This document shows, piece after piece, positions 9,440 through 19,254 of a DNA stretch of 64,000 bases. Origin of the DNA: Marinifilum flexuosum (GTDB taxonomy: Bacteria > Bacteroidota > Bacteroidia > Bacteroidales > Marinifilaceae); NCBI RefSeq assembly GCF_003610555.1, contig NZ_RAPQ01000008.1, positions 798,490 to 862,489 of the forward strand, read 5' to 3'. Below the pieces are notes generated by a model, which was not told the origin of the DNA, made no database searches, and saw only the letters and a program-made list of their open reading frames with translations. How positions within the stretch are numbered: the stretch's first letter is position 1; each line of letters begins with the position of its first letter. The translations under genes and the position numbers were made by a program.

Positions 9440-9709
9440 ATGAGTCGTTCATTAAAAAAAGGCCCTTTTATCGATTTCAAATTGGAGAAACGAGTATTGG
9501 AGCAAAATGAGTCAGGAAAAAAATCTGTGATTAAAACCTGGTCAAGACGTTCTATGATCTCTCCGGATTTCGTAGGTCACACAGTTGCCGTTCACAACGG
9601 AAACAAATTCATTCCAGTTTATGTTACTGAAAATATGGTAGGTCATAAATTAGGTGAATTTGCGCCAACTCGTACTTTTAGAGGTCACGCTGACAAGAAG
9701 AAAAAATAG
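9440..9709 (+). CDS. rpsS: 30S ribosomal protein S19
   Basis: 89 residues, full length. [12 protein letters not shown] and [16 protein letters not shown] are family signatures. S19 forms part of the 30S head near the A-site finger and partners with S13. It starts 20 nt after rplB. Confidence 0.98.
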   Translation: MSRSLKKGPFIDFKLEKRVLEQNESGKKSVIKTWSRRSMISPDFVGHTVAVHNGNKFIPVYVTENMVGHKLGEFAPTRTFRGHADKKKK

Positions 9710-9746
9710 CGTGAAGCGTTTTAATTAACATTTTGAATTTGTAAAA

Positions 9747-10160
9747 ATGGGTGCAAGAAAAAGAATAAGAGCAAACCAAATAAAGGAGGAAAAAAAGAGC
9801 AAAGCATTTGCTAGCTTGAAAAATGTTCCTACTTCGCCTCGCAAAATGAGACTTGTTGCCGATATGGTAAGAGGTATGGAGGTGAACCGAGCTTTAGATG
9901 TACTTCGTTTCAGTCCGAAAGAAGCATCGATTCGCGTAGAAAAACTATTGCTTTCTGCGATTGCCAACTGGCAAGCAAAGAACGAAGGTCAAAGAATTGA
10001 GGAAAATGAATTATACATCAAAGAAATTTGTGTTGATTCAGCAAGAATCCTTAAGCGTCTAAGACCAGCTCCACAAGGGAGAGCACATAGAATTAGAAAA
10101 AGATCAAATCATGTAACTATATTGTTGGATAGCAAAACTACCAATAATACAAAAGAATAG
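9747..10160 (+). CDS. rplV: 50S ribosomal protein L22
   Basis: 137 residues. The globular domain ([14 protein letters not shown]) is followed by the long beta hairpin lining the exit tunnel ([19 protein letters not shown]), where macrolide-resistance changes occur in other species. The N-terminus ([19 protein letters not shown]) is longer than in E. coli and basic, as in relatives. rpsC begins 6 nt after its stop. Confidence 0.97.
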   Translation: MGARKRIRANQIKEEKKSKAFASLKNVPTSPRKMRLVADMVRGMEVNRALDVLRFSPKEASIRVEKLLLSAIANWQAKNEGQRIEENELYIKEICVDSARILKRLRPAPQGRAHRIRKRSNHVTILLDSKTTNNTKE

Positions 10161-10165
10161 TTAGA

Positions 10166-10876
10166 ATGGGACAAAAAGTAAATCCAATTGGAAATAGACT
10201 AGGAATCATCAGAGGATGGGATTCTAACTGGTTTGGCGGAAAAAACTACGGCGATAAGCTTGTTGAAGATACCAAAATTAGAAAGTACCTAAATGCTCGT
10301 TTAGCTAAAGCAAGTATTTCTAAGATCATTATCGAAAGAACTCTTAAATTAATCACTATCACTATCAACACTGCACGTCCTGGTATCATTATCGGGAAGG
10401 GTGGTCAAGAAGTTGACAAGTTGAAAGAAGAGTTAAAGAAGATTACAGACAAAGAAGTACAAATTAATATCTTCGAAATTAAACGTCCAGAGATGGATGC
10501 TGTAATCGTTGCTAATAACATCGCTCGTCAGATTGAAGGCCGTATCGCCTACAGAAGAGCAATTAAGATGGCTATTGCTTCTACTATGAGAATGGGTGCT
10601 GAAGGAATCAAAATTCAGATTTCTGGCCGTTTAAATGGAGCGGAAATGGCACGTTCTGAAATGTATAAAGAAGGACGTACCCCACTTCATACCTTAAGAG
10701 CTGATATCGATTATTGTCAAGCTGAAGCTTTAACTACTTACGGTTTGATCGGTATCAAAGTTTGGATCTGTAAAGGTGAAGTTTACGGAAAACGTGATCT
10801 AACACCAAACGCTGGCATGAAAGATAGCCGTGGTCCAAAAGGAAAAGGTGGTTTTAATAGAAGAAAAAAGAAGTAG
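10166..10876 (+). CDS. rpsC: 30S ribosomal protein S3
   Basis: 236 residues. An N-terminal KH domain with the GIIIGKGG loop (about 72-79) is followed by the C-terminal S3 domain ([20 protein letters not shown]). S3 lines the mRNA entry channel with S4 and S5 and contributes helicase activity. The last residues are basic (GGFNRRKKK). It lies between rplV and rplP as expected. Confidence 0.98.
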   Translation: MGQKVNPIGNRLGIIRGWDSNWFGGKNYGDKLVEDTKIRKYLNARLAKASISKIIIERTLKLITITINTARPGIIIGKGGQEVDKLKEELKKITDKEVQINIFEIKRPEMDAVIVANNIARQIEGRIAYRRAIKMAIASTMRMGAEGIKIQISGRLNGAEMARSEMYKEGRTPLHTLRADIDYCQAEALTTYGLIGIKVWICKGEVYGKRDLTPNAGMKDSRGPKGKGGFNRRKKK

Positions 10877-10902
10877 TCTTTAAATTTTAAAGAATTAGTA
10901 CG

Positions 10903-11334
10903 ATGTTACAACCAAAAAGGACAAAATTTAGAAGACAACAAAAGGGAAGAATGAAAGGTAACGCAGGTCGCGGTACTGAATTAGCATTCGGATCTTTTGG
11001 GATCAAGTCACTTGAAGAAAAGTGGATTACTGGTCGTCAAATTGAAGCTGCTCGTGTGGCAGTAACCCGATATATGCAGAGACAAGGTCAAATCTGGATT
11101 CGTATTTTCCCAGATAAGCCAATCACTAAGAAGCCTGCAGAGGTACGTATGGGTAAGGGTAAGGGTTCTCCAGAAGGATTCGTTGCTCCTGTTTCACCAG
11201 GAAGAATGTTATTCGAATGTGAGGGTGTTCCTTACGAAGTAGCTAAAGAGGCATTGCGTCTTGCAGCTCAAAAATTACCTGTTACTACAAAGTTTGTCGT
11301 AAGACGTGATTATGTTGAAAGTTCAAATGATTAA
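10903..11334 (+). CDS. rplP: 50S ribosomal protein L16
   Basis: 143 residues, full length. The [16 protein letters not shown] and [16 protein letters not shown]-type segments identify it. L16 helps position A- and P-site tRNA and is a late assembly protein. It is followed after 2 nt by rpmC. Confidence 0.97.
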   Translation: MLQPKRTKFRRQQKGRMKGNAGRGTELAFGSFGIKSLEEKWITGRQIEAARVAVTRYMQRQGQIWIRIFPDKPITKKPAEVRMGKGKGSPEGFVAPVSPGRMLFECEGVPYEVAKEALRLAAQKLPVTTKFVVRRDYVESSND

Positions 11335-11336
11335 TC

Positions 11337-11534
11337 ATGAAGAATTCAGAAATTAAAGAGTTAACAACACAGGAAATAGTAGAAAAGTTGGATGCCGAAA
11401 GAGCATCATTAACTCGCTTCAGACTAAATCACGCTATTTCACCTTTGGAAAATCCTTTGCAAATTAAGGAAACGAGACGCAACATTGCCAAATTAATGAC
11501 AGAGTTACGTCAGAGACAATTAACTGAAAAGTAA
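11337..11534 (+). CDS. rpmC: 50S ribosomal protein L29
   Basis: 65 residues, mostly two helices as usual for L29 ([20 protein letters not shown], then [15 protein letters not shown]). It sits beside L23 at the tunnel exit. The ATG at 11337 is two bases after the rplP stop, suggesting coupled translation. Confidence 0.96.
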   Translation: MKNSEIKELTTQEIVEKLDAERASLTRFRLNHAISPLENPLQIKETRRNIAKLMTELRQRQLTEK

Positions 11535-11541
11535 AAAAGTG

Positions 11542-11796
11542 ATGGAAAGAAATCTTAGAAAAGAGCGTATCGGGGTTGTGGTTAGCAACAAAATGGAAAA
11601 ATCCATTACTGTTGCAGTTCACACAAAGGAAAAACACCCGATTTACGGTAAATTTGTGAACAAAACCAAAAAATTCACTGCTCACGATGAGGAAAACACC
11701 TGTAATGAAGGTGATACCGTAAAAATCATGGAAACCCGACCTTTAAGTAAAAATAAGAGTTGGAGATTAGTGGAAATTATTGAAAGAGCTAAGTAA
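11542..11796 (+). CDS. rpsQ: 30S ribosomal protein S17
   Basis: 84 residues, OB-fold ([32 protein letters not shown]). It is a primary 16S rRNA binder in the 30S body. I chose the ATG at 11542 (MERNLRKER) over the GTG one codon upstream, because this N-terminus is the common one in relatives; the GTG at 11539 cannot be excluded. Confidence 0.96.
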   Translation: MERNLRKERIGVVVSNKMEKSITVAVHTKEKHPIYGKFVNKTKKFTAHDEENTCNEGDTVKIMETRPLSKNKSWRLVEIIERAK

Positions 11797-11798
11797 TC

Positions 11799-12164
11799 AT
11801 GATACAAACAGAAAGTAGACTATTAGTAGCTGATAACAGTGGAGCAAAGGAAGTACTTTGTATCCGCGTGTTAGGCGGTACCAAAAAACGTTATGCTTCA
11901 ATTGGAGATAAAATTGTGGTTACCGTGAAGAACGCTATCGCCGGTTCCGATATGAAAAAAGGAACAGTAACAAAAGCAGTTGTTGTTCGCACCAAAAAAG
12001 AGATTAGAAGACAAGACGGATCTTATATTCGCTTCGATGATAACGCATGTGTTTTGTTGAACACTGCTGGTGAAATGAGAGGAACCCGTATTTTTGGACC
12101 TGTTGCAAGAGAGTTACGTGAAACTGATATGAAGATCGTTTCTTTAGCACCAGAAGTTTTATAA
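11799..12164 (+). CDS. rplN: 50S ribosomal protein L14
   Basis: 121 residues, close to the usual 122. [27 protein letters not shown]-type start (shortened here), and [10 protein letters not shown] near the end. L14 forms intersubunit bridge B8 and is the binding site of the silencing factor RsfS. Two bases separate it from rpsQ. Confidence 0.98.
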   Translation: MIQTESRLLVADNSGAKEVLCIRVLGGTKKRYASIGDKIVVTVKNAIAGSDMKKGTVTKAVVVRTKKEIRRQDGSYIRFDDNACVLLNTAGEMRGTRIFGPVARELRETDMKIVSLAPEVL

Positions 12165-12183
12165 TCTTTGTAAACCTAGAACA

Positions 12184-12501
12184 ATGAAGTTACATATTAA
12201 AAAGGGTGATACCGTTATTGTAAACGCTGGGGAATCAAAAGGACAGGAAGGTAAAGTATTAGAAGTTCTTGTTGACAAGCAACGTGCGATCGTTGAAGGT
12301 GTTAACATGATTTCTAAACACACCAAGCCAAACGCTGAGAATCCTCAAGGTGGTATCGTTAAAAAAGAAGCCTCAATTCACATTTCAAACTTAAATGTGA
12401 AAGATCCTTCAACAGGAAAAGCTACCCGTATTGGTAGAAAAGAGGGCGACAACAATAAATTAGTTAGATACTCTAAAAAGTCAGGGGAGGAGATTAAGTA
12501 A
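12184..12501 (+). CDS. rplX: 50S ribosomal protein L24
   Basis: 105 residues with an N-terminal KOW motif ([20 protein letters not shown]) and the following NMISKHTKP. It is one of two proteins that initiate 50S assembly. Its stop codon overlaps the rplE start by one base (TAATG). Confidence 0.97.
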   Translation: MKLHIKKGDTVIVNAGESKGQEGKVLEVLVDKQRAIVEGVNMISKHTKPNAENPQGGIVKKEASIHISNLNVKDPSTGKATRIGRKEGDNNKLVRYSKKSGEEIK

Positions 12502-13055
12502 TGAGCTATACACCGACTCTTAAAAAACAGTATGCAGAAGAAATCATTCCTGCTTTAATGAAGGAATTCGATTACAAAACTGTAATGCAAGCACCTAAAT
12601 TAACGAAGATAGTAATTAACCAAGGTGTTGGTTCGGCGATTGCTGATAAAAAAATACTTGAATTCTCTGTAAACGAGCTTACTGCAATTACTGGTCAGAA
12701 AGCTGTTCAGACTTTGTCTTCTAAGGATATCTCGAACTTTAAGTTACGTAAAGGTATGCCAATTGGTACTACTGTAACTTTACGTCGTGAGCGTATGTAC
12801 GAATTTCTTGAAAAATTAGTTCGTGTAGCTTTACCACGTATCCGTGACTTTAAAGGTATCAAGAGTAAATTAGACGGTAGAGGTAACTATACTTTAGGTA
12901 TCGAAGAACAAATCATTTTCCCTGAGATTGTTTTGGATAACGTAAACAAAATCATGGGTATGAACATTACCTTCGTTACTACTGCGAATACCGACGAAGA
13001 AGCTTATGCTCTTTTGAAGGAATTTGGATTACCATTTAAAAATCTAAAAAAATAA
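12501..13055 (+). CDS. rplE: 50S ribosomal protein L5
   Basis: 184 residues. Family signatures include [25 protein letters not shown] and [19 protein letters not shown]5 binds 5S rRNA and forms bridge B1b in the central protuberance. Translation is probably coupled to rplX by the one-base overlap, and rpsN follows after 4 nt. Confidence 0.98.
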   Translation: MSYTPTLKKQYAEEIIPALMKEFDYKTVMQAPKLTKIVINQGVGSAIADKKILEFSVNELTAITGQKAVQTLSSKDISNFKLRKGMPIGTTVTLRRERMYEFLEKLVRVALPRIRDFKGIKSKLDGRGNYTLGIEEQIIFPEIVLDNVNKIMGMNITFVTTANTDEEAYALLKEFGLPFKNLKK

Positions 13056-13059
13056 GACG

Positions 13060-13329
13060 ATGGCTAAAGAATCAATGAAAGCTCGCGAAGTTAAGCGTCA
13101 GAAACTAGTTGAAAAATACGCTGCTAAAAGAGCTAAACTTAAAGAGGAAGGCGATTACATCGCTCTTAGTCGTTTGCCAAAAAACTCTTCACCTGTTCGT
13201 TTGCACAACAGATGTAAGTTAACCGGTCGTCCGAAAGGTTATATGAGACAATTCGGAGTTAGTCGTATCACTTTCCGTGAAATGGCTTCAGCTGGTTTAA
13301 TCCCAGGTGTAAAGAAGGCAAGTTGGTAA
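13060..13329 (+). CDS. rpsN: 30S ribosomal protein S14, zinc-free form
   Basis: 89 residues, the long C-minus type of S14. The region that holds two CxxC pairs in the zinc form has a single cysteine here ([14 protein letters not shown]), so no zinc ribbon can form. The rest is conserved ([25 protein letters not shown] shortened). It belongs to the spc order L5-S14-S8 and is followed by an unusual 71-nt spacer with a hairpin. Confidence 0.97.
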   Translation: MAKESMKAREVKRQKLVEKYAAKRAKLKEEGDYIALSRLPKNSSPVRLHNRCKLTGRPKGYMRQFGVSRITFREMASAGLIPGVKKASW

Positions 13330-13360
13330 TCAAAATTTTGTTTATCAGAATTTTTTAAAT

Positions 13361-13385
13361 ATTGTCCCGAGAAATCGGGATCAAT
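13361..13385 (+). other. Hairpin inside the spc operon between rpsN and rpsH
   Basis: ATTGTCCCGA, loop GAAA, TCGGGATCAAT: a compact stem capped by a GAAA tetraloop, followed by AATTTTTTATTATATG leading into rpsH. It could act as an attenuator, an RNase processing site or an S8 binding site. In E. coli S8 represses spc translation by binding near the rplE start; equivalence here is speculation. Confidence 0.5.
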
Positions 13386-13400
13386 TTAATTTTTTATTAT

Positions 13401-13796
13401 ATGACAGATCCAATAGCAGATTTTCTTACACGTTTAAGAAATGCGATCTTGGCAAATCACAAAGTTGTTGAGGTGCCGGCATCGAACGTGAAAAAAGAAA
13501 TGACAAAGATTCTTAAGGATAAAGGTTATATCCTTAACTACAAATTTGTAGACGATGGACTTCAAGGAGTAATTAAAATTGCTTTGAAATACCATCCAGA
13601 AACCAAAATTCCAGCAATCAAAGATCTTAAGCGTGTTTCAAAGCCAGGTTTAAGAAAATATTGTGGAGCTTTAGAATTACCTCGCGTACTTAACGGTTTG
13701 GGAATTGCGATTCTTTCTACTTCTCAGGGAGTTATGACTGACAAGGAAGCTCGTCAGAAGCATGTTGGTGGTGAAATATTGTGTTACGTTTATTAA
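13401..13796 (+). CDS. rpsH: 30S ribosomal protein S8
   Basis: 131 residues from the ATG at 13401 ([15 protein letters not shown]), the standard S8 N-terminus. A longer reading from 13362 would translate the hairpin and is rejected. C-terminal signature [16 protein letters not shown]8 is a primary 16S binder in the central domain and in E. coli the spc operon repressor. Confidence 0.98.
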   Translation: MTDPIADFLTRLRNAILANHKVVEVPASNVKKEMTKILKDKGYILNYKFVDDGLQGVIKIALKYHPETKIPAIKDLKRVSKPGLRKYCGALELPRVLNGLGIAILSTSQGVMTDKEARQKHVGGEILCYVY

Positions 13797-13798
13797 TT

Positions 13799-13805
13799 AA
13801 GGAGG
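13799..13805 (+). promoter_or_regulatory. Strong Shine-Dalgarno sequence for rplF
   Basis: AAGGAGG lies 7 nt before the rplF ATG at 13813, at ideal spacing. Bacteroidota genes rarely use Shine-Dalgarno pairing because the anti-SD is sequestered on the ribosome, and no other gene in this cluster shows such a strong one. Confidence 0.75.
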
Positions 13806-13812
13806 ATTAGAA

Positions 13813-14367
13813 ATGTCACGAATTGGAAAATTACCTATCAATTTGCCTGCCGGAGTAAGCGTAACGGTAAATAAAGATAATTCAGTAGTTGTTAAAGGAC
13901 CTAAAGGTGAATTAACACAACAAATTGATGCCGAAATCAAAGTTTCTGTAGAAGAAGGTAAAATCGTTCTTGAACGTCCTTCTGACCAGAAAAGACACAA
14001 AGCAATGCACGGTTTATATCGTTCATTGATGAATAACATGGTTATCGGTGTTACTGAAGGTTATAAGATTGAGCAAGAATTAGTGGGTGTAGGTTACCGT
14101 GCAACTTCAAAAGGTCAACTTTTGGAATTAGCTTTAGGTTACTCTCACTTGATCCACATGGAAATTGCTCCTGAGGTTAAAGTAACTGCTGTTACCGAAA
14201 AGCGTGCTAACCCAATTATCACTCTTGAGAGTTGCGATAAGCACCTTGTAGGGCAGGTAGCTGCTAAAATCAGATCATTCAGAAAACCTGAGCCATATAA
14301 AGGTAAAGGTATTAAATTTGTTGGAGAACAGCTTAGAAGAAAAGCTGGTAAATCTGCAGGTAAATAA
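13813..14367 (+). CDS. rplF: 50S ribosomal protein L6
   Basis: 184 residues, two tandem L6 folds (PINLPAGVSVTVNKDNSVVVKGPKG shortened; C-terminal signature PEPYKGKGIKFVGE). It lies near the sarcin-ricin loop and is needed for late 50S assembly. Unlike its neighbours it has a near-perfect Shine-Dalgarno at optimal spacing. Confidence 0.98.
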   Translation: MSRIGKLPINLPAGVSVTVNKDNSVVVKGPKGELTQQIDAEIKVSVEEGKIVLERPSDQKRHKAMHGLYRSLMNNMVIGVTEGYKIEQELVGVGYRATSKGQLLELALGYSHLIHMEIAPEVKVTAVTEKRANPIITLESCDKHLVGQVAAKIRSFRKPEPYKGKGIKFVGEQLRRKAGKSAGK

Positions 14368-14385
14368 TTTCTAAAACAGTAAATT

Positions 14386-14742
14386 ATGGCTTTAACTAAG
14401 CAAGAAAGAAGACTAAGAATTAAAAGAAGAATTCGTAAGTCTGTTTCTGGAACTGCTGAAAGACCAAGAATGTCAGTTTTTCGTTCAAATAAGCAGATTT
14501 CAGTACAATTGATCGACGATCTTTCAGGAAAAACTTTATTAGCGACTAGTTCACTAATTAAGGAAATCGCTGAAAAATCAGTAAATAAAATTGAACAAGC
14601 TGAACTAGTAGGACAAGCAATTGCTGAAAAAGCAACTGCTGCAGGTATCTCTAGTGTTGTTTTCGATAGAAATGGTTACTTATACCATGGTAGAGTTAAA
14701 TCATTAGCGGACGCTGCTCGTAAAGGTGGCCTTAAATTTTAA
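14386..14742 (+). CDS. rplR: 50S ribosomal protein L18
   Basis: 118 residues with a basic N-terminus ([19 protein letters not shown]) and the conserved [19 protein letters not shown] and [21 protein letters not shown]-type end. It binds 5S rRNA with L5. It sits between rplF and rpsE with short spacers. Confidence 0.97.
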   Translation: MALTKQERRLRIKRRIRKSVSGTAERPRMSVFRSNKQISVQLIDDLSGKTLLATSSLIKEIAEKSVNKIEQAELVGQAIAEKATAAGISSVVFDRNGYLYHGRVKSLADAARKGGLKF

Positions 14743-14747
14743 TAATT

Positions 14748-15260
14748 ATGGCAGATATCAAAAACGTTAAGACCAGCGACGCAGAATTGAAAGACAGACT
14801 GGTTGCTATTAATCGTGTTACTAAAGTAACAAAAGGTGGTAGAACTTTTAGTTTCTCTGCAATTGTTGTTGTAGGAAACGAGAATGGATTAGTAGGATGG
14901 GGACTTGGTAAAGCAAACGAGGTTACCACTGCTATTGCAAAAGGAGTAGAAGCAGCTAAGAAAAATTTGATTAAAGTACCTGTTTACAAAGGAACTATTC
15001 CTCACGAACAATTATCTAGATATGGCGGAGCACAGGTTTTCATTAAGCCTGCTTCTCACGGTACCGGGGTTAAAGCCGGTGGTGCGATGCGTGCCGTATT
15101 AGAGAGTGTTGGGGTAACCGACGTACTTGCTAAATCAAAAGGTTCATCAAACCCTCACAACCTTGTAAAAGCTACTTTCAATGCACTAGCTGAATTGAGA
15201 GATGCTCATACTGTTGCTGAGCACAGAGGTGTTTCATTAGATAAAGTGTTTAACGGATAA
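14748..15260 (+). CDS. rpsE: 30S ribosomal protein S5
   Basis: 170 residues. An N-terminal double-stranded RNA-binding fold ([21 protein letters not shown]) precedes the C-terminal S5 domain ([19 protein letters not shown]). S5 affects decoding accuracy and forms part of the mRNA entry pore with S3 and S4. rplR ends 5 nt upstream. Confidence 0.98.
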   Translation: MADIKNVKTSDAELKDRLVAINRVTKVTKGGRTFSFSAIVVVGNENGLVGWGLGKANEVTTAIAKGVEAAKKNLIKVPVYKGTIPHEQLSRYGGAQVFIKPASHGTGVKAGGAMRAVLESVGVTDVLAKSKGSSNPHNLVKATFNALAELRDAHTVAEHRGVSLDKVFNG

Positions 15261-15270
15261 TTTAAGGAAA

Positions 15271-15447
15271 ATGGCTAAGATTAAAATTACTCAAATCAAG
15301 AGCAAAATCGGTAGTACCGATCGCCAGAAAAAAACCTTGGAAGCATTAGGTTTGAATAAAATCAATGCTACTGTTGAACATGAAGCTACACCTCAAATTA
15401 AAGGTATGGTGGCTAAAGTACAACACTTGGTTTCCGTAGAAGAATAA
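15271..15447 (+). CDS. rpmD: 50S ribosomal protein L30
   Basis: 58 residues, read directly from the sequence: [14 protein letters not shown], then [16 protein letters not shown], ending HLVSVEE. This is the full L30 length, and it lies exactly where the spc operon has rpmD, between rpsE and rplO. A purine stretch AAGGAAA precedes the ATG. Ancillary core protein, absent from some bacteria. Confidence 0.96.
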   Translation: MAKIKITQIKSKIGSTDRQKKTLEALGLNKINATVEHEATPQIKGMVAKVQHLVSVEE

Positions 15448-15476
15448 TCATTGTAAATATTTAGTAATAAATAGAT

Positions 15477-15923
15477 ATGGACTTAAGTAACTTAAAACCC
15501 GCTGCAGGATCGATTAAATCTAACAAGAGAATCGGTCGCGGTCAAGGATCAGGTAGAGGCGGTACCTCAACAAGAGGACATAAAGGTGCGAAGTCAAGAT
15601 CTGGATACTCTAAAAAAGTTGGTTTCGAAGGGGGTCAAATGCCTTTGCAACGAAGAGTTCCTAAGTTTGGATTTAAGAACATCAACAGAAAAGAATATAA
15701 AGCTATTAATGTTGAAGTTTTACAAGCCTTAGCAGAAAAGAATAACATTACAGTTATTGACGTAGAAGTTTTAGTAAATGCTGGTTTAGCATCAAAGAAC
15801 GATAACGTAAAGATTTTAGGTAATGGTACAATTACTGCTAAGTTAGAAGTAAAAGCTCATGCATTCTCGAAATCTGCTCAAGCAGCGATTGAAGCAGTAG
15901 AAGGAACAGTTGTTAAATTGTAA
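15477..15923 (+). CDS. rplO: 50S ribosomal protein L15
   Basis: 148 residues. The glycine- and arginine-rich N-terminal extension that threads through 23S rRNA is obvious ([20 protein letters not shown]), followed by [17 protein letters not shown]. It is a late assembly protein. secY starts 8 nt after its stop. Confidence 0.98.
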   Translation: MDLSNLKPAAGSIKSNKRIGRGQGSGRGGTSTRGHKGAKSRSGYSKKVGFEGGQMPLQRRVPKFGFKNINRKEYKAINVEVLQALAEKNNITVIDVEVLVNAGLASKNDNVKILGNGTITAKLEVKAHAFSKSAQAAIEAVEGTVVKL

Positions 15924-15931
15924 GATTAAAT

Positions 15932-17284
15932 ATGAAAGGTTTAATAGAAACATTGAAGAACATCTGGAAGATTGAAGATTTAAGATCTCGTATCTTAACT
16001 ACAATTGGTCTTCTTTTAGTGTACCGTTTAGGTGCTAAGGTGGTTTTGCCAGGTATTGACCCGGCACATTTGGACGCGTTAAAATCTCAAACAGCGGATG
16101 GGGTTTTAGGATTGTTGAACATGTTTTCGGGAGGTGCGTTTGCTAACGCCTCGATATTTGCTCTCGGTATCATGCCATACATTTCTGCCTCAATTGTAAT
16201 CCAATTAATGGGAATTGCGGTTCCTTATTTCCAAAGATTACAACGTGAAGGAGAAAGTGGACGTAGAAAAATCAATCAGATCACACGTTACCTAACCGTT
16301 ATTATCCTTGTTCTTCAAGCGCCAGGATATTTATTAAACTTACATACAACATTGCCTGAAGCAGCCTTTATTTTAAAAGGTACATTCTTTACGGTATCTT
16401 CTGTGGTAATTCTTGCTGCAGGATCAATGTTCATTATGTGGTTGGGTGAAAAAATTACTGATAAAGGAATCGGTAATGGTATCTCAATTATCATCATGAT
16501 CGGTATTATTGCAAGATTACCATTCTCGTTCATTGCTGAATTGGGATCAAGAATTGAAGGACACGGCGGTGGTTTAATCGTTTTGGTTCTTGAAATTGTT
16601 GTACTATTCATCATTTTTGCACTAACAATTTTGTTGGTACAAGGAACAAGAAAGATACCTGTACAATATGCTAAAAGAATCGTTGGTAACAAACAATACG
16701 GAGGAGTTCGTCAGTACATTCCTTTAAAAGTGAATGCAGCTGGGGTAATGCCGATCATTTTTGCTCAGGCAATTATGTTTCTGCCAATGGCAGCGGTAAG
16801 CTATGGTAGCTCTGATGGTTCAGGTTGGTTAACCAGCGTAGCTGCAGCTTTATCAAATTTTACTGGATTTTATTACAATGCACTGTTCTTTGTAATGATC
16901 GTTTTATTCACATACTTCTATACTGCAATTACAGTAAATCCTACGCAAATGGCTGAGGATATGAAGAAAAATGGTGGTTTTATTCCAGGTATTAAACCAG
17001 GAAAGAAAACTATAGATTTTCTTGATACTGTAATGTCACGTATTACTTTACCTGGATCAATCTTTTTAGGTTTAGTAGCAATCTTACCTGCTTTTGCAAT
17101 GATTGCTGGAGTGAATAACGAGTTTGCACAATTTTACGGTGGTACTTCATTGTTGATTTTGGTTGGTGTAGTGCTTGATACTCTACAGCAAATTGAGTCT
17201 CACTTATTAATGCGTCATTACGACGGATTGATGAAGTCTGGTAGAATAAAAGGTAAAACTCCTGGAGGAGCTGCTGCTTATTAA
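15932..17284 (+). CDS. secY: Preprotein translocase channel subunit SecY
   Basis: 450 residues with about ten hydrophobic segments. Recognisable parts are the plug/TM2 region (FSGGAFANASIFALGIMPYISASIVIQLM shortened), the cytoplasmic loop QGTRKIPVQYAKR and the C-terminal GGTSLLILVGVVLDTLQQIESH-type helix. SecY with SecE and SecG forms the inner-membrane channel for signal-peptide proteins, which would include many exported proteins in this window. It is placed after rplO as in the spc operon. Confidence 0.98.
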   Translation: MKGLIETLKNIWKIEDLRSRILTTIGLLLVYRLGAKVVLPGIDPAHLDALKSQTADGVLGLLNMFSGGAFANASIFALGIMPYISASIVIQLMGIAVPYFQRLQREGESGRRKINQITRYLTVIILVLQAPGYLLNLHTTLPEAAFILKGTFFTVSSVVILAAGSMFIMWLGEKITDKGIGNGISIIIMIGIIARLPFSFIAELGSRIEGHGGGLIVLVLEIVVLFIIFALTILLVQGTRKIPVQYAKRIVGNKQYGGVRQYIPLKVNAAGVMPIIFAQAIMFLPMAAVSYGSSDGSGWLTSVAAALSNFTGFYYNALFFVMIVLFTYFYTAITVNPTQMAEDMKKNGGFIPGIKPGKKTIDFLDTVMSRITLPGSIFLGLVAILPAFAMIAGVNNEFAQFYGGTSLLILVGVVLDTLQQIESHLLMRHYDGLMKSGRIKGKTPGGAAAY

Positions 17285-17286
17285 AA

Positions 17287-17294
17287 TATTTTTG
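17287..17294 (+). promoter_or_regulatory. Possible internal promoter -7 element before map
   Basis: TATTTTTG matches TAnnTTTG and lies 11 nt before the map GTG start. If used, the transcript would be nearly leaderless. No clear -33 TTG at the right distance. Confidence 0.3.
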
Positions 17295-17305
17295 CTTTCT
17301 TTGCA

Positions 17306-18067
17306 GTGATTTTTTATAAGACAGAGGAAGAAATAGACTTAATGTCTAAAAGTAATAATCTGGTGGCTAGGACCTTAGGTGAGATATCTAAGGCCATAGC
17401 TCCAGGTATTTCGACCTTATGCTTAGATAAAATTGCAGAGGAGTACATAAGAGACAATGGTGCAAAGCCTGCGTTTCTTGGTTACGATGGATTCCCAAAC
17501 ACCCTGTGTATTTCAATTAATAATCAGGTTGTTCATGGAGTTCCATCTTCCTATGAGTTGAAAGAAGGCGATATTGTATCCTGTGATTGTGGTGTTTTGT
17601 TGAATGGCTTTTATGGCGATTCGGCATACACTTTTTCTGTTGGAACAGTGAAGCCGGAAGTTCAACAATTGTTGAAGGTTACCAAAGAAGCTCTTTATAA
17701 AGGAATAGAAAAAGCTGTCGAAGGTAATCATCTAAGAGATATCGGTTTTGCCATTCAAAAGCATGCTGAGAAGAATGATTACTCGGTTGTTCGAGAAATG
17801 GTAGGGCACGGAATAGGAAAAAGTCTTCATGAAGATCCTCAGGTTCCGAATTATGGAAGACAAGGACGAGGATTAAAATTGAGAGACGGATTAGTACTTG
17901 CAATTGAACCCATGATAAATCTTGGTAAGCGAGATATTTATCAGGAAGATGATGGATGGACAATTGTAACGGCCGATGGACAAGCATCCGCACATTTCGA
18001 ACATACAATTGTTGTTCGTAAGGGAAAGGCTCAAATCCTGTCCGGTTTTGAATTTATTGAAGAATAA
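17306..18067 (+). CDS. map: Type I methionine aminopeptidase
   Basis: 253 residues, starting at a GTG ([13 protein letters not shown]), which matches the usual N-terminus of relatives. The metal-binding residues of the pita-bread fold are present in [37 protein letters not shown] and the final FEHTIVV. It removes the initiator Met from nascent proteins. It sits between secY and infA, a common arrangement in Bacteroidota and Firmicutes. Confidence 0.96.
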   Translation: MIFYKTEEEIDLMSKSNNLVARTLGEISKAIAPGISTLCLDKIAEEYIRDNGAKPAFLGYDGFPNTLCISINNQVVHGVPSSYELKEGDIVSCDCGVLLNGFYGDSAYTFSVGTVKPEVQQLLKVTKEALYKGIEKAVEGNHLRDIGFAIQKHAEKNDYSVVREMVGHGIGKSLHEDPQVPNYGRQGRGLKLRDGLVLAIEPMINLGKRDIYQEDDGWTIVTADGQASAHFEHTIVVRKGKAQILSGFEFIEE

Positions 18068-18090
18068 AACTAATAAAATATAAAGAGCTT

Positions 18091-18312
18091 ATGGCTAAAC
18101 AGCCTTCAATAGAACAAGACGGTACTATTACCGAAGCATTATCAAATGCTATGTTTCGTGTAGAACTTGAAAACGGTCATGTGATTACAGCGCACATTTC
18201 CGGTAAAATGAGAATGCACTACATTAAGATCTTACCAGGTGATAAAGTGAAAGTAGAAATGTCACCATACGATCTTACTAAAGGGCGCATTACTTTTAGA
18301 TACAAAAATTAA
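18091..18312 (+). CDS. infA: Translation initiation factor IF-1
   Basis: 73 residues, one S1-type OB-fold ([40 protein letters not shown]). IF-1 occupies the A site of the 30S subunit during initiation. It starts 23 nt after map and is followed by rpmJ after 11 nt. Confidence 0.98.
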   Translation: MAKQPSIEQDGTITEALSNAMFRVELENGHVITAHISGKMRMHYIKILPGDKVKVEMSPYDLTKGRITFRYKN

Positions 18313-18323
18313 ACTCGATAAAA

Positions 18324-18440
18324 ATGAAAGTAAGAGCATCTGTAAAGAAACGTTCTGAAGATTGTAAAATCGTAAGAAGAAAAGGACGTTTGTATGTGAT
18401 TAATAAAAAGAATCCTAAGTTCAAGCAACGTCAGGGATAA
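18324..18440 (+). CDS. rpmJ: 50S ribosomal protein L36, zinc-free form
   Basis: 38 residues read from the sequence: [20 protein letters not shown], ending KFKQRQG. Of the four zinc ligands of the C-plus form (C11, C14, C27, H33 region) only Cys14 remains; the others are Ser, Asn and Phe. It is therefore the C-minus type. Its position between infA and rpsM is standard. Confidence 0.96.
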   Translation: MKVRASVKKRSEDCKIVRRKGRLYVINKKNPKFKQRQG

Positions 18441-18476
18441 TTTGATTAATTTTATAATAAGATAAATATTTAATTT

Positions 18477-18854
18477 ATGGCTAGAATTGTTGGAGTTGAT
18501 CTGCCTCAAAACAAAAGAGGTGTAATTAGCTTGACTTATATCTTCGGTATTGGTCGTAGCGCCGCTTGTCAGATTTTGGACGAAGCTGGTGTAGCGTATG
18601 ATACTAAGGTAAAAGACTGGACAGATGAAGAATCTGCTAAGATTCGTCAGGCGATTAATGCAAGCTTTAAGGTTGAAGGGGAGTTGCGTTCTTTAACTCA
18701 ACTGAATATTAAGCGTTTGATGGATATTGGTTGTTATCGTGGTGTTCGTCACCGTATTGGTTTACCATTGCGTGGACAAAAAACCAAAAACAACTCACGT
18801 ACCAGAAAAGGTAAAAGAAAAACAGTTGCAAACAAAAAGAAAGCGACTAAATAA
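18477..18854 (+). CDS. rpsM: 30S ribosomal protein S13
   Basis: 125 residues. It starts [15 protein letters not shown] and has the helix-two-turn-helix [12 protein letters not shown], then [20 protein letters not shown]-type basic tail that reaches the P-site tRNAs. First gene of the alpha operon order S13-S11-S4-alpha-L17. Confidence 0.98.
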   Translation: MARIVGVDLPQNKRGVISLTYIFGIGRSAACQILDEAGVAYDTKVKDWTDEESAKIRQAINASFKVEGELRSLTQLNIKRLMDIGCYRGVRHRIGLPLRGQKTKNNSRTRKGKRKTVANKKKATK

Positions 18855-18864
18855 TTGTTAAGTT

Positions 18865-19254
18865 ATGGCAAAGAAGTCAACATCAGTAAAGAAAAAAGTT
18901 GTGAAGATTGAGGCTGTAGGTCAGGCTCATATCCATTCATCGTTTAACAATATTATCATCTCTTTAACCAATAATAACGGACAAGTTATTTCATGGTCTT
19001 CAGCTGGTAAAATGGGCTTTAGAGGTTCTAAAAAGAACACTCCTTACGCTGCTCAGCAAGCTGCAACAGATTGTGGAAAAGTAGCTCACGATTTAGGGTT
19101 GAGAAAAGTAAAAGTATTTGTTAAAGGTCCAGGTAACGGACGTGAATCTGCAATTCGTGCAATCAATGCATGTGGAATTGATATTTCTGAAATTGTAGAT
19201 GTTACACCACTTCCACACAACGGATGTCGTCCTCCTAAGAGACGTAGAGTTTAA
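18865..19254 (+). CDS. rpsK: 30S ribosomal protein S11
   Basis: 129 residues. [21 protein letters not shown] and [16 protein letters not shown] are family signatures, with the basic end CRPPKRRRV. It lines the platform near the E-site mRNA. A 143-nt spacer, the longest in the alpha part, separates it from rpsD. Confidence 0.98.
   Translation: MAKKSTSVKKKVVKIEAVGQAHIHSSFNNIIISLTNNNGQVISWSSAGKMGFRGSKKNTPYAAQQAATDCGKVAHDLGLRKVKVFVKGPGNGRESAIRAINACGIDISEIVDVTPLPHNGCRPPKRRRV

Noticed and set aside
13362-13400. N-terminal extension of S8
   Set aside because: It would translate through the intra-operon hairpin, and the family start MTDPIADF is at 13401.
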